The notes beneath the pieces are model-generated. The model was not told the DNA's origin. It did not search any database and saw only the letters and a program-made list of their open reading frames with translations. 64,000 nucleotides of DNA from the NCBI RefSeq assembly GCF_022760805.1, contig NZ_JAIVFL010000001.1:2728001-2792000 (forward strand), in the 5' to 3' direction. Made by a program: the position numbers and the translations under genes. The number at the start of each line of letters is the position of its first letter. Within the stretch, counting starts at the first letter, position 1. This document shows positions 31,173-40,614 of the stretch, in pieces. The stretch is from Candidatus Mycolicibacterium alkanivorans. Lineage in GTDB: Bacteria; Actinomycetota; Actinomycetes; Mycobacteriales; Mycobacteriaceae.

Positions 31173-32639
31173 TCAGTTACCGGATGCCGGTGCGCTCAGA
31201 TAGATGGACTTCTGGTTTTCGTAGGCGGCCAGCCCCTCCGGGCCCAGTTCGCGGCCCAGGCCGCTGGCCTTCACCCCGCCGAACGGGGCAGTGGGATCCG
31301 GTAGATACTGGTTGATGCCGATCGTGCCGGTCTGGACACGACGGGCCACCTCGACGGCGCGCTCGGGGTCGCTGCTCCAGACGGTGCCACCCAGGCCGTA
31401 ATCGGAGTCGTTGGCGATCTGTACCGCCTCGTCGACATCCGTGTACGGGATCAGCGACAGCACCGGGCCGAAGATCTCCTCTCGTGCCACCGTGAAACTG
31501 TTGTCCACGTCGGCAAACACCGTCGGCTCGACGAACCACCCCCTGTCCAGCTGCGAGGGCCGGCCTCCGCCCGCGGTGACCCTCGCGCCCTCAGCGCGGC
31601 CCTCGGCGATGAAGCTCTCCACGCGCTGCCGATGCCGGGCGCTGGCCATCGGACCGATCTGGGTGTCGGGATCGAGCGCATCGCCGACCGTCAGACCCTC
31701 CACGAAGCCGGTGAACACGTCCACGACCTGCGCGTAGCGGGTGCGCGGCACCAGAATCCGGGTGGACAGATAACATGTCTGACCGTTGTTGAGCAGGGTC
31801 GCACCGAACAGGTTCTGGGCAGTGTTGACCGAGTCCAGATCGGCGTCGTCGAGGATGATCGCCGCGGACTTACCCCCCAGCTCCAAGGTGACCGGGCGCA
31901 GCATCCGCCCGCACGTCTCGGCGATCTGGCGGCCCGCACCGGTCGACCCCGTGAAGGCGACCTTGTCGACCCCGGGGTGAGAGACCAGATGCGCGCCGAC
32001 GTCGCGCCCGCCCGTGACGATGTTGACCACGCCCGGCGGCAGCGCTGCCTCTTGTACGGCCTCGGCCAGCAGGTAGCTGTCGAGCACGGTCTCCGGTGAG
32101 GGCTTGATGACCACGGTGCAGCCGGCGGCCAGCGCCGGAGCGTATTTGAACGCGGCCAGCGTCTGCGGGAAGTTCCACGGCACAATCGCGCCGACCACCC
32201 CAACGGGTGTGCGCCGCACCAGGGTGGTCCCACCGAACAACCCCGGACGGCTCTCCTCCGACTCGCGGTCGCGCACCATGCCCGCGTAGTAACGCAACAA
32301 CGTCGCCGGGAACACCGCCTCCAGCTGGCGCGATACCGCGATCGGCATACCGTTTTGACTGCTGACGCGATGCGCGATGTCCTCGCCCCGCTTGTCGAGC
32401 GCGTCGGCCAGCCTCTCCAACGCCTCCGCGCGCCGCGCAGGCTCCCACCGCGACCAGCCCGCCGGGTCGCCGCACGCACCGCGCGCCGCCGCGACCGCTT
32501 TATCGACATCTGCCGCCGTGGCCTCCGGTATCTGCCCCAGCACCTCCTCGGTGCTCGCCGACACCACCGTGATCTGCGTCGTCCCGCCCGAGGCGACCCA
32601 TTCCCCACCGATGAACAGCGAGTCGTACGCCACCGACAT
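31173..32639 (-). CDS. xylC: Benzaldehyde-type aldehyde dehydrogenase
   Basis: A 488-residue NAD(P)-dependent aldehyde dehydrogenase. ATG 32637-32639 is chosen for the strong site AAAGGAGACGG just upstream. Motifs: GVVGAIVPWNFPQTL, the glycine-rich FTGSTGAGRQIAETCG, the general-base region ELGGKSAAIILDDADLDS (Glu) and the nucleophile region LLNNGQTCYLSTRI (Cys). It is the first gene of the minus-strand operon and should convert the aromatic aldehyde to the benzoate that feeds the ring dioxygenase. A promoter and two operator-like palindromes lie within 105 bases of its start. Confidence 0.9.
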   Translation of the reverse strand: MSVAYDSLFIGGEWVASGGTTQITVVSASTEEVLGQIPEATAADVDKAVAAARGACGDPAGWSRWEPARRAEALERLADALDKRGEDIAHRVSSQNGMPIAVSRQLEAVFPATLLRYYAGMVRDRESEESRPGLFGGTTLVRRTPVGVVGAIVPWNFPQTLAAFKYAPALAAGCTVVIKPSPETVLDSYLLAEAVQEAALPPGVVNIVTGGRDVGAHLVSHPGVDKVAFTGSTGAGRQIAETCGRMLRPVTLELGGKSAAIILDDADLDSVNTAQNLFGATLLNNGQTCYLSTRILVPRTRYAQVVDVFTGFVEGLTVGDALDPDTQIGPMASARHRQRVESFIAEGRAEGARVTAGGGRPSQLDRGWFVEPTVFADVDNSFTVAREEIFGPVLSLIPYTDVDEAVQIANDSDYGLGGTVWSSDPERAVEVARRVQTGTIGINQYLPDPTAPFGGVKASGLGRELGPEGLAAYENQKSIYLSAPASGN

Positions 32640-32667
32640 TCCGTCTCCTTTGACCAGAAATCTCAAG

Positions 32668-32743
32668 TGAGCTAGCTCATCTACCGCGAGTCGGTGTGAG
32701 CTAGGTCATGCAGAGCGTAGAGGTTTCAGACGGCGATAGTCAA
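32668..32743 (-). promoter_or_regulatory. Promoter of the upper operon with two TGASCTAGSTCA operators
   Basis: Read on the minus strand: -35-like TTGACT (32743-32738), an 18-bp spacer and -10-like TACGCT (32719-32714). The near-palindrome TGAGCTAGGTCA occupies 32697-32708, over the predicted start of transcription. A perfect palindrome TGAGCTAGCTCA lies at 32668-32679, 29 bp further downstream. The xylC ribosome-binding site follows. The arrangement suits repression by a dimeric MarR protein. The rest of the 400-base gap up to 33040 shows no gene. Confidence 0.6.
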
Positions 32744-33040
32744 GGGCTATAACTAGATGGTGCGCTCGGCCCGACACGCTTGCCACGGTCGCCCGCAAGC
32801 TGCCAGGACCGGCCGGACGGCTGTCGGGCCGCGCATGGAACCCGTCACGGCGGCCCACTGCCGACTCCGCGGGCTGCGGCGTGCTCGGGGGCCTGTCCGT
32901 CAGCTCAGCGATCGACGGGATCGTCGCAGGGCGGGTCGGTTGGCCAGCGGCGGTGAATATTGACTCGGGCCCGATCACTGTCGGCGCACATCGCTGGCCG
33001 GCGGGTTCCCATGGCCGTGGGATGCCGGAGTTGCGTTCGA

Positions 33041-34642
33041 TTACTTCTTTGCCGCGGCGAGTGCGTCGGCGATCCGTACGAACTTGTCACGGGGACGGGA
33101 CCTGTCGAGTCCGCGTTGGCGTTCGGCGGTGTCGATCGCACACCAGTCCTGCCAGGCCAGTGGCTGGACACCGCGTTCGGCCAGCAGGCCGATCAGGGCG
33201 GTATGCTCGTCGATATCTCGGGTGAGCAGGCCGTTGTCGAAGTCTGTCCACAGCTGTGTCACCGTTTGTTCGGCGCAGCCGCGGTTGGTGCCGATCACTC
33301 CGCGTGGTCCCCGTTTGACCCAGCCCGTGACATAGACACCGGGTGCTGGTTGACCGTCGTGATCGCGCACGCGCCCGTTGTCGTGGGGCACCCGGCCGCT
33401 GCCCGGGTCGAACGGCACCCCGGGGATGGGGTGGCTGCGGTAGCCGATGGACCGCAGTAGCAGCGATGTCTCGATGACGACGGTTTGGCCACCTGGGCCG
33501 CGGACACCTAGCCCCTCTACCCTGCCGTCACCGACGACCTCGACCGGTGTCGTCAGGAACCGGAAGACCATTCTTTTGTGGGTTGACGTTGGGCTCCGCT
33601 GGGCGAATTCACGGGCGATTTCGACCTTGAGCGCGGTTTCCGCGTCGTCGCCGGGAGCGTCGTGCAGGTCGGCGCCCTCGATGACGACGTCGACACGGTC
33701 CAGATTACCCAGGGCCAGGAACTCCCCGACCGAGAAGGCGGCGTCGCGCAGTCCGCGCCGCGCCACGATGACGACCTCCCGTATCGCGCTGGTGGATAAC
33801 GCATCCACCGCGTGCTGGGCGATGTCAGTACGTGCCAGCTCATCGGGCTCGCTGAGCATGATGCGGGCGACGTCTAACGCGACGTTGCCGTTGCCGATGA
33901 TCACCGCCCGCTGGCCGGACAAGGCGAATTCGGCGTCGGCGTGATCGGGATGGCCGTTGTACCAGCCGACGAACTCCGCAGCCGTGTGGCTGCCGGGCAG
34001 GTATTCGCCGGGCAGCCCCAGGTCCCGGCTGGCGCTGGCTCCGGTCGCGTAGATCACCGCGTGGTGGTGCGCGAGCAGTTCTTGGTGGGTGAGGTCGCGG
34101 CCAACCTCGACGTTGAAGTGACACTGCAGCCGGGGATGACACAGCGCGGTGTCGAACAGGTCGGCGATGGCTTTGGTGTGTTGGTGGTCGGGTGCCACTC
34201 CAGCGCGCAGCAGCCCGTATGGCGTGGGTAGCCGCTCAAACATCGCCACCTGCACCCCGTCGATGCGAGTCAGCTCGCCGGCGGCGTAACAGCCTGCGGG
34301 TCCGGCGCCCACGATCGCCACGCGAAGCGACCCGGGCCGCACCGGGGCATGATCGCGGCGCGGCACCGGCTGGTCGGCTGGGGAGGGGTGGAGCTGGAAG
34401 TAGCGGGCGTTGATGTCGCCGAACCGCTGCTGGCCGGGCGGCAATTCGTCGTGGTGGTAGATGGCGCCGACGGGACACTCTTGCACGCAGGCGCCGCAGT
34501 CGATGCACGCCGCCGGGTCGATGTAGAGCATCTCGGAGTCAGTGGATTCTCCCGGCGCGCCGACGGGCCCGATGCAGTCGACCGGGCACACCGACACGCA
34601 GCTGGCGTCCTTGCAGCAGCTCTGGGTGATCACATACGTCAT
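33041..34642 (-). CDS. fprB: FprB-type ferredoxin-fused NADPH reductase
   Basis: A 533-residue fusion. Residues 1-60 form a seven-iron-type ferredoxin (cysteines at 9/10, 15, 19, 23 and CIDCGACVQECP at 46-57). Residues about 105-530 form an adrenodoxin-reductase-like flavoenzyme, with FAD motif RVAIVGAGPAGCYAAGEL and NADPH motif AVIIGNGNVALDVARIM, and the C-terminal PGVYVTGWVKRGPRGVIGTN. It should pass electrons from NADPH to iron-sulphur partners. Mycobacterial FprB has this architecture. Placed between the regulator and the upper operon, it is a candidate donor for the Rieske dioxygenase, which lacks its own reductase. The start is ATG 34642; it lies 74 bases downstream of the marR stop. 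Confidence 0.88.
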   Translation of the reverse strand: MTYVITQSCCKDASCVSVCPVDCIGPVGAPGESTDSEMLYIDPAACIDCGACVQECPVGAIYHHDELPPGQQRFGDINARYFQLHPSPADQPVPRRDHAPVRPGSLRVAIVGAGPAGCYAAGELTRIDGVQVAMFERLPTPYGLLRAGVAPDHQHTKAIADLFDTALCHPRLQCHFNVEVGRDLTHQELLAHHHAVIYATGASASRDLGLPGEYLPGSHTAAEFVGWYNGHPDHADAEFALSGQRAVIIGNGNVALDVARIMLSEPDELARTDIAQHAVDALSTSAIREVVIVARRGLRDAAFSVGEFLALGNLDRVDVVIEGADLHDAPGDDAETALKVEIAREFAQRSPTSTHKRMVFRFLTTPVEVVGDGRVEGLGVRGPGGQTVVIETSLLLRSIGYRSHPIPGVPFDPGSGRVPHDNGRVRDHDGQPAPGVYVTGWVKRGPRGVIGTNRGCAEQTVTQLWTDFDNGLLTRDIDEHTALIGLLAERGVQPLAWQDWCAIDTAERQRGLDRSRPRDKFVRIADALAAAKK

Positions 34643-34716
34643 CGGGCGGGCCCCTCAACAGCTCGTCATTCTAGCGTCGGCTTGTGTGCCCCAGCGGGTC
34701 TGCCGCGGGGCGCCGG

Positions 34717-35334
34717 TCAGCGCAGGGCGGATGGTCCCGTTGGTGTCCGGATGCCATCGCGCGCGTCTCGCTGGCCGTTGGTAGCGGTCGATGACGGGCA
34801 CGGGGGGGCAGATTCGACAGAGTTCCGCAGCCGGTCCAGCAACTGCGCCAGCTGGCGTAGCTCCCCGCTTGCCAACCCGCTGGTCAGGGTGCTGAGGTAG
34901 CGCCAGTGGTGCGGCAGGAATTCCTCGAGCAACCTTTCGGCGGCCGGGGTGATCTCGACCAGAAACGAACGCCGGTCGCGAGGGTTGAGCACCCGCTGCA
35001 CCAGCGACCGCCGCGCCAGGGTGTCGATCAGGCCAGTGAGGTTGGCGCGCCGAACCGACAGCAATTCGGCCAGCTCGCCCATCGTGACCGGCTCCTGCAC
35101 TCGGTGCAACACGCTGAGCGCCTGAAACTGGCCCAAACTGAGCTTGTAGGGCGCCAGTTCCGCCGCATGCGTGCGGTCCACCGCCGCGACCGCGCGGTAG
35201 AGCATCATCATCGCGGTCAGCGACTCCCGGTCGAGATCATCGCCGGCCTCACGCGCGCTGCGAATGACTTGCTCGGGCACCGACAACCCGGCCCGCCCGA
35301 TGGCGGCGGGTCGATCGGCGGGCTGCGTGCTCAC
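34717..35334 (-). CDS. MarR-family transcriptional regulator
   Basis: A 205-residue protein. GTG 35332-35334 is preferred because GAGGGAGCACAG sits just upstream; a start at 35385 would add 17 residues. The winged helix includes FQALSVLHRVQEPVTMGELAELLSVRRANLTGLIDTLARRSLVQR and the wing NPRDRRSFLVEITPAAE. It is slightly longer than typical MarR (about 150) because of N- and C-terminal extensions. MarR proteins often sense aromatic acids or CoA esters. It is divergent from the ring-cleavage operon and upstream of fprB and the upper operon. TGACCTAG half-sites occur at both promoters, so it probably controls the whole island. Confidence 0.85.
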   Translation of the reverse strand: MSTQPADRPAAIGRAGLSVPEQVIRSAREAGDDLDRESLTAMMMLYRAVAAVDRTHAAELAPYKLSLGQFQALSVLHRVQEPVTMGELAELLSVRRANLTGLIDTLARRSLVQRVLNPRDRRSFLVEITPAAERLLEEFLPHHWRYLSTLTSGLASGELRQLAQLLDRLRNSVESAPPCPSSTATNGQRDARDGIRTPTGPSALR

Positions 35335-35395
35335 CTGTGCTCCCTCGTGCCGAGGATTTTGCGTTACGCGGCCAGACTCTACCATTGAAAGCTTG

Positions 35396-35425
35396 TTGAC
35401 CTAGATATTTATATACCTGTACTAT
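35396..35425 (+). promoter_or_regulatory. Promoter of the ring-cleavage operon with a TGACCTAG half-site
   Basis: TTGACC (35396-35401), an 18-bp spacer and TACTAT (35420-35425) form a good -35/-10 pair in an unusually AT-rich patch. TGACCTAG (35397-35404) overlaps the -35 and matches half of the operator at 32697-32708. A gapped TAGATA...TATCT inverted pair also spans the spacer and -10. It lies between the divergent marR and dioxygenase genes. Confidence 0.55.
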
Positions 35426-35473
35426 CTGGGTGTTCGGGGATTCGCGCGCGACACACGCCACAGGAGGACCGTC

Positions 35474-36544
35474 ATGGGCGAGGTGCTGGGAATCGGGTTA
35501 TCGCATTACCCGCCGCTGAGTGGCCGCGACGACGACATGGCCGGCCTGCTGCGTAAGGCCCTCCACGATCCGGGCATTCCCGCCGCGGAGAAGGACCCAG
35601 CGAATTGGCCGGAGTTAATGCGGCGGGAATGGGGCTCTGACGAAGGGCGGTCGGCAGCCGCGGCGCATCGCGCCTCCCTGGTCGCCGGTTTCGAGCGTGC
35701 CCGCAACGCCCTCGACGAGTTCGCTCCAGACGTCGTGCTGATCTGGGGCGATGACCAGTACGAGAATTTCCGCGAGGACATCATTCCTCCCTTCTCGGTG
35801 CAGGCCTACGACGACATGGAAATCCGGCCGTGGGCACAGGCTGATCACTCCTCGGACATGGTCGACCGCCCCAACGTGTGGGGCGAGGCCGCCGACACGA
35901 CGGCATTCAAGGTCCGGGGCCGCCGAGACGTGGCCAAGCACCTGGTGAGCTCGTTGCTCGAACGCGGCATCGACGCCGCCTACGCTTATCAGCCGCTGCA
36001 CCATCCGGGCCTGCCCCACGCGTTCCTCAACGCCATCCTCTATCTCGATTACCACCGCACGGGTTTCGACTATCCCGTCCTCCCGTTTCCCATCAATTGC
36101 TACGGGCGCCGGGTCATCAGCTATCAGGGGTTTGCCAGCCGGGTCGATGACATCCGGGAGCTCGATCCGCCCTCGCCGCATCCGGCCCGCATGATGGCGG
36201 TCGGCGCGGCAGTCGGCCAAATCATGGCCGACTCGCCGTGGCGGGTCGCTCTGGTGGCCTCGTCGAGTTGGTCGCATGCCTTCTTGTGCGACAAGACCTG
36301 GCGGTTGCGGCCCGACACGGCCACCGACCGGCACCTGTACGAGCGGCTCGCCGCCGGTGATGTCGACGCGTGGCGCACGGTGTCGCTGACCGATCTGGAG
36401 GAATCGGGCCAGCAGGAACTGCTCAACTGGTTCCCGCTGCTGGGAGCCATGGAAGCACTCGGAACTCCGAGACCGTCCTGGACAGAGTTCATCGAGACCG
36501 ACGTCTTCAACTCCAACAAGGTCTTCGCCCTTTACCATCCCTGA
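35474..36544 (+). CDS. Class III (LigB-type) extradiol ring-cleavage dioxygenase
   Basis: A 356-residue protein with the LigB superfamily pattern: GIGLSHYPPLSG (metal-ligand His11), VVLIWGDDQYENF, a central HHPGLPHAFLNAIL and late VASSSWSHAFLC. These enzymes use non-haem Fe(II) to open catechol-type rings between a hydroxylated and a non-hydroxylated carbon. It is the only ring-cleavage enzyme in the island; no class I (XylE-type) gene is present. It lies beside an ACMSD-type decarboxylase, so its substrate may still carry a carboxyl group (2,3-dihydroxybenzoate type). ATG 35474 follows AGGAGG at 6-nt spacing, and this is the first gene of the plus operon. Length is in the range for single-chain LigB enzymes. 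Substrate is inferred only. Confidence 0.8.
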   Translation: MGEVLGIGLSHYPPLSGRDDDMAGLLRKALHDPGIPAAEKDPANWPELMRREWGSDEGRSAAAAHRASLVAGFERARNALDEFAPDVVLIWGDDQYENFREDIIPPFSVQAYDDMEIRPWAQADHSSDMVDRPNVWGEAADTTAFKVRGRRDVAKHLVSSLLERGIDAAYAYQPLHHPGLPHAFLNAILYLDYHRTGFDYPVLPFPINCYGRRVISYQGFASRVDDIRELDPPSPHPARMMAVGAAVGQIMADSPWRVALVASSSWSHAFLCDKTWRLRPDTATDRHLYERLAAGDVDAWRTVSLTDLEESGQQELLNWFPLLGAMEALGTPRPSWTEFIETDVFNSNKVFALYHP

Positions 36545-36600
36545 CCCGGGCCCACCACCCCAACATGGGGTCGCATAACAGTGACGAGGAATCGAGTGTG

Positions 36601-37650
36601 ATGGCACAGCCGACGGTGCGGTCGGAGCGGCTCGCGGGTCTCACCCAGGGAATGATCGATTTTCACACCCACGCGATCGACCCCGATCTGCCCGACGTGG
36701 GGGCCGCGCACGCGGGGTGCTTTCCCCGGGTCGAGCGCACCGGTGAACGCAGCGCCCAGATTGTCCTCGACGACCGCCCGTATCGCCGCATCGACGACAC
36801 CTGCTGGTCGACGGCGGCGCGGATCTGCGATATGGATCGTGAGGGCATCGCTGTGCAGGTTCTTTCCCCGATCCCGGTGACGTTGTGCCATGAACAACCC
36901 GCGCCAGGAGCCGCGGAGTTGGCGCGCGCCCAGAACGACTTTCTGGCCGCCATGGTCGCCTCGGCGCCACACCGATTCGTGGCCCTCGGCGCGGTTCCGA
37001 TGCAAGACCCAGCGCTCGCTGTCGCGGAACTGACCCGGTGCGTGACCGAGCTCGGATTCGTCGGCGTCGAGATCGGCACCCGCATTGGCGAACTCGAACT
37101 CACCGATGCCCAGTTCACCCCGTTCTTCGACGCCGCGTCGTCACTGTCTGCGGTGATCTTCATCCACCCGGTCGACCGCGACCTTGATCCGCGTGCGACC
37201 AGGCTGGGGTTGGCGTTCGGCTTGGGCATGCCCACCGAAACCGCGGCCGCCGCCGCTGCGCTGCTGTCCGCCGGCGTCGTGCAGGCCGCGTCCGCAGCGC
37301 GCATCGTCCTTGCGCACGGCGCAGGTGCGCTTCCCGCCCTGCTGCCACGTCTGGACCGCGGGCAACATCTGACAGCCGCCGCCGAAACCGGCGGGCCGAT
37401 CTCTCAGGCAGCGCGCCGGCTGTGGTGCGATTCGTTGACCTATGACGACGCGAGCCTGCGACTGGCGGTGCGCCGCTTGGGCGAAGACCACGTTGTGCTG
37501 GGCACCGACTACCCCTTCGCGGCGCGCGAACAACCCGCCGGCGCTGTCCTGGCGCACCTCGAGCCACATCTGCGGCAACGCATCGGCACCACCAACGCCT
37601 GCGCCCTGTGCGCGGGTCGGACCACCCGAACTGTGACGGTTGGGACGTGA
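36601..37650 (+). CDS. ACMSD-type amidohydrolase (probable decarboxylase)
   Basis: A 349-residue TIM-barrel amidohydrolase. Metal ligands: HTH in [12 protein letters not shown] (His22, His24), His in [10 protein letters not shown], a third in [12 protein letters not shown], and Asp in [10 protein letters not shown]. This set is the signature of the 2-amino-3-carboxymuconate semialdehyde decarboxylase group, whose members remove CO2 from ring-cleavage products or aromatic acids. It directly follows the extradiol dioxygenase (57-base gap), so decarboxylation of a carboxy-hydroxymuconate semialdehyde is the best guess. ATG 36601 is preferred (GACGAGGAATCGAGTGTG upstream). An upstream in-frame ATG at 36568 would add 11 residues. 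Confidence 0.8.
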   Translation: MAQPTVRSERLAGLTQGMIDFHTHAIDPDLPDVGAAHAGCFPRVERTGERSAQIVLDDRPYRRIDDTCWSTAARICDMDREGIAVQVLSPIPVTLCHEQPAPGAAELARAQNDFLAAMVASAPHRFVALGAVPMQDPALAVAELTRCVTELGFVGVEIGTRIGELELTDAQFTPFFDAASSLSAVIFIHPVDRDLDPRATRLGLAFGLGMPTETAAAAAALLSAGVVQAASAARIVLAHGAGALPALLPRLDRGQHLTAAAETGGPISQAARRLWCDSLTYDDASLRLAVRRLGEDHVVLGTDYPFAAREQPAGAVLAHLEPHLRQRIGTTNACALCAGRTTRTVTVGT

Positions 37651-37711
37651 CAACGCTCGCCACCTCACCGAACCGACACCCCCACTGCGGGCCTGGGAAA
37701 GGATCTTCAAG

Positions 37712-38680
37712 ATGACCACCAAAGTCGCGATCATCGGATCGGGCAACATCGGCACCGATCTGATGTTCAAGATCAAACGGACGTCAGCCGTGCTGGACGT
37801 CGCCGCCCTAGTCGGCGTCGATCCGGACTCCGACGGTCTGGCGCGGGCCCGCCGCCTGGGCATTGCCACCACCTCCGACGGGGTCGCCGGACTGATCGCG
37901 ATGCCGCACTTCGGCGACATCGACATCGTCTTCGATGCGACGTCGGCCAAAGCGCATATCGCCAACGCCGAGGCGCTGGCCCCCTATGGCCGCCGGCTCA
38001 TCGACCTCACTCCGGCGGCGATCGGTCCGTATACGGTGCCGCCGGTCAATCTCGAGCAGCACCTCGACGCCCCGAACGTCAACATGGTCACCTGCGGAGG
38101 GCAGGCCACCATCCCGATCGTGGCCGCCGTCGCCCGCGTCGCCCCGGTGTACTACGCCGAGATCGTCGCCTCCATCGCCTCGAAGTCAGCCGGGCCGGGC
38201 ACCCGCGCCAATATCGATGAATTCACCGAGACCACCTCCGCGGCGATCGAACACGTCGGCGGCGCGCAGCGCGGCAAAGCGATCATCATTCTCAATCCCG
38301 CCGAGCCGCCGCTGATCATGCGTGACACCGTCTTGTGCCTGACCGACCGCCTCGATTCGGGGATGCGGGACAAGATCTGCGCATCCATCGACGAGATGGT
38401 GGCCGAGGTCGCCGGCTACGTTCCCGGCTACCGCCTCAAACAGCAGGTGCAGTTCAGCGACCGCCCGGCATCCGATGATGTGCGCACACTCAACCCGGAC
38501 CTGCAGCCGGCCGACCGGACCCAGGTCAGTGTCTTTCTGGAGGTAGAAGGCGCGGCCCATTACCTGCCCGCCTACGCCGGCAACCTCGACATCATGACCT
38601 CGGCCGCGCTGCGGGTGGCCGAACGCCTCGCCGCCGGGGAACCCACACACCGCACCCAGCCAACGGAAGGCCTCCGATGA
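37712..38680 (+). CDS. mhpF: Acylating acetaldehyde dehydrogenase
   Basis: A 322-residue enzyme starting at ATG 37712 after GGGAAAGGATC. NAD motif [16 protein letters not shown] lies at the N-terminus. The catalytic cysteine is in [18 protein letters not shown], and [20 protein letters not shown] is characteristic of the MhpF/DmpF/XylQ family. It converts acetaldehyde, CoA and NAD+ to acetyl-CoA. It works as a channelled complex with the aldolase encoded immediately downstream, whose start codon overlaps this stop (ATGA). Confidence 0.95.
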   Translation: MTTKVAIIGSGNIGTDLMFKIKRTSAVLDVAALVGVDPDSDGLARARRLGIATTSDGVAGLIAMPHFGDIDIVFDATSAKAHIANAEALAPYGRRLIDLTPAAIGPYTVPPVNLEQHLDAPNVNMVTCGGQATIPIVAAVARVAPVYYAEIVASIASKSAGPGTRANIDEFTETTSAAIEHVGGAQRGKAIIILNPAEPPLIMRDTVLCLTDRLDSGMRDKICASIDEMVAEVAGYVPGYRLKQQVQFSDRPASDDVRTLNPDLQPADRTQVSVFLEVEGAAHYLPAYAGNLDIMTSAALRVAERLAAGEPTHRTQPTEGLR

Positions 38681-39717
38681 CAGCGAACGACCAGACCAGC
38701 GGGCCCCGGGTGTACATCCAGGACGTCACGTTGCGCGATGGAATGCACGCCGTGCGGCACCACTACACCCTCGAGCAGGTCAGTACGATCGCCGCGGCCC
38801 TCGACGCGGCCGGTGTGGACGCCATCGAGATCGGGCACGGCGACGGGCTGGCCGGCACCAGCCTGACCTACGGGCCCGGGGCACACACCGACGCCGAGTG
38901 GATCGGCGCGGTGAGCAGTGCGGTCCAGCGAGCCCGCGTGACCACCCTGCTCGTCCCCGGCATCGGCACCATCGGCCAGCTCGAGCGCGCCCACGACCTC
39001 GGCGTCACCTCGGTCCGGGTCGCCACCCACGCCACCGAGGGAGACGTCGCGGCCCAACACATCGCCAAGGCCCGCGACCTGGGTATGGACGTGTCAGGGT
39101 TTTTGATGATGAGCCACATGGCGGCACCGGATGCGCTGGCTGCGCAGGCCAAGCTGATGGAATCCTACGGCGCCCACTGCGTCTACGTCACCGACTCGGG
39201 CGGGCGGCTGACCATGCACGGAGTCCGCGACCGGGTACGCGCCTACCGCGACATCCTGCAACCCGACACCGAACTGGGCATCCACGCCCATCAAAACCTG
39301 TCTCTGGCCGTGGCCAATTCGGTAACCGCCGTCGAAAACGGTGTCACCCGCGTCGACGCCTCCCTGGCGGGCATGGGCGCCGGCGCCGGCAACTGCCCCA
39401 TCGAACCGTTGATCGCCGTGGCCAACATCTTGGGCTGGCAACACCACTGCGACCTGTTCGCCCTGCAGGACGCCGCCGACGACCTCGTACGGCCCTTACA
39501 AGACCGGCCCGTTCAAGTGGACCGCGAAACCCTCACCCTCGGCTACGCCGGGGTGTACTCCAGCTTTCTGCGCCACGCCGAACACGCCGCATCGACATAC
39601 GACCTCGACACCCGCGACATCCTGCTCGAAGTCGGACGCCGCGGACTCGTCGGCGGACAAGAAGACATGATCGTCGACGTCGCCCTCGACCTCGCACACC
39701 AGAACGGAACCCTCTGA
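38677..39717 (+). CDS. mhpE: 4-Hydroxy-2-oxovalerate aldolase
   Basis: A 346-residue HMGL-like TIM-barrel aldolase. N-terminal metal-site motif [19 protein letters not shown] (Arg and Asp of LRDG). [18 protein letters not shown] has the metal-binding His pair, and [20 protein letters not shown] follows. It splits 4-hydroxy-2-oxovalerate into pyruvate and acetaldehyde, which is passed to the dehydrogenase encoded upstream. ATG 38677 overlaps the upstream stop by ATGA. Equivalent to DmpG/XylK/MhpE. Confidence 0.95.
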   Translation: MTANDQTSGPRVYIQDVTLRDGMHAVRHHYTLEQVSTIAAALDAAGVDAIEIGHGDGLAGTSLTYGPGAHTDAEWIGAVSSAVQRARVTTLLVPGIGTIGQLERAHDLGVTSVRVATHATEGDVAAQHIAKARDLGMDVSGFLMMSHMAAPDALAAQAKLMESYGAHCVYVTDSGGRLTMHGVRDRVRAYRDILQPDTELGIHAHQNLSLAVANSVTAVENGVTRVDASLAGMGAGAGNCPIEPLIAVANILGWQHHCDLFALQDAADDLVRPLQDRPVQVDRETLTLGYAGVYSSFLRHAEHAASTYDLDTRDILLEVGRRGLVGGQEDMIVDVALDLAHQNGTL

Positions 39718-39718
39718 G

Positions 39719-40567
39719 ATGACCGCCAACACCGACACCGCCAACCCTGCCGTCGGCGCAACTGTCGACGCCGGCGGAATCAGAACCAACTATCTGCACG
39801 CCGGCGACCCCGCCGCCGCACCGGTGGTGCTGTTGCACGGCTCCGGCCCGGGCGTGTCGGCCTACGCCAACTGGCGACTCACCATCCCCGCCCTGGCCGC
39901 CAGCCATCATGTCCTGGCGCCCGACCTCGTTGGCTTCGGCTACACCCAACGCCCCGACGGGCACGCCTACACCATGGACACCTGGATCGCCCACATCGAA
40001 GCATTTCTCGACACGGTCAGACTCACGTCGTATTCACTGGTGGGCAACAGCTTCGGGGGTGCGCTGGCACTGCGAATCGCCACCCGACACCCCGACCACG
40101 TCCAGCGGTTAGTGCTGATGGGCAGCGCCGGGGTGCCCTTCCCGGTCACCGACGGGCTCGACGCGGTGTGGGGCTATCAACCCTCGGTGCCGGCGATGCG
40201 CCGCGTGCTGGACTACTTCGCCTACAACCGCGACCTGATGACCGACGACCTGGCGACCGCGCGCTATCAAGCCAGCGTGCAACCAGGTTTCCACGAGTCC
40301 TACGCGGCGATGTTCCCCGCCCCCCGCCAGCGCTGGCTTGACGCGATGATCACCAACGACGACGCCATCCGGCACATCCGATGTCCAACTCTGATCGTGC
40401 ACGGCCGCGAAGACCAGGTCATACCGCCTGACACCTCGCGGCGGCTGTTCGAGCTGATCCCCAACGCCGAACTGCACATGTTCGGAAAATGCGGGCACTG
40501 GACCCAAATCGAACACGCAGCGTCCTTCAACCGTCTGGTCGCGGCGTTCCTGGCCGACGAGCAATAA
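39719..40567 (+). CDS. Meta-cleavage product hydrolase (alpha/beta hydrolase)
   Basis: A 282-residue C-C hydrolase. It has the oxyanion-region HGSGPGVSAYANW near residues 40-52, the nucleophile elbow LVGNSFGGALAL (Ser), the acid in LIVHGREDQVIP (Asp) and the base in FGKCGHWTQIEH (His). HGSGPG and GNSFGG are typical of MhpC/XylF/CmtE hydrolases, which cut 2-hydroxy-6-oxo-dienoates to 2-hydroxypenta-2,4-dienoate plus an acid. It gives the hydrolytic branch for ketone ring-cleavage products, parallel to the dehydrogenase branch at the end of the operon. It starts two bases after the aldolase stop. Confidence 0.9.
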   Translation: MTANTDTANPAVGATVDAGGIRTNYLHAGDPAAAPVVLLHGSGPGVSAYANWRLTIPALAASHHVLAPDLVGFGYTQRPDGHAYTMDTWIAHIEAFLDTVRLTSYSLVGNSFGGALALRIATRHPDHVQRLVLMGSAGVPFPVTDGLDAVWGYQPSVPAMRRVLDYFAYNRDLMTDDLATARYQASVQPGFHESYAAMFPAPRQRWLDAMITNDDAIRHIRCPTLIVHGREDQVIPPDTSRRLFELIPNAELHMFGKCGHWTQIEHAASFNRLVAAFLADEQ

Positions 40568-40614
40568 CCAAACCGCCAGACCCGAGACGGCCACCGCCCA
40601 GAGGACAACTCACC

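Noticed and set aside
35615..36607. 330-codon minus-strand frame opposite the LigB-type gene
   Set aside because: Antisense shadow of a clear dioxygenase gene; no family resemblance and no ribosome-binding site.
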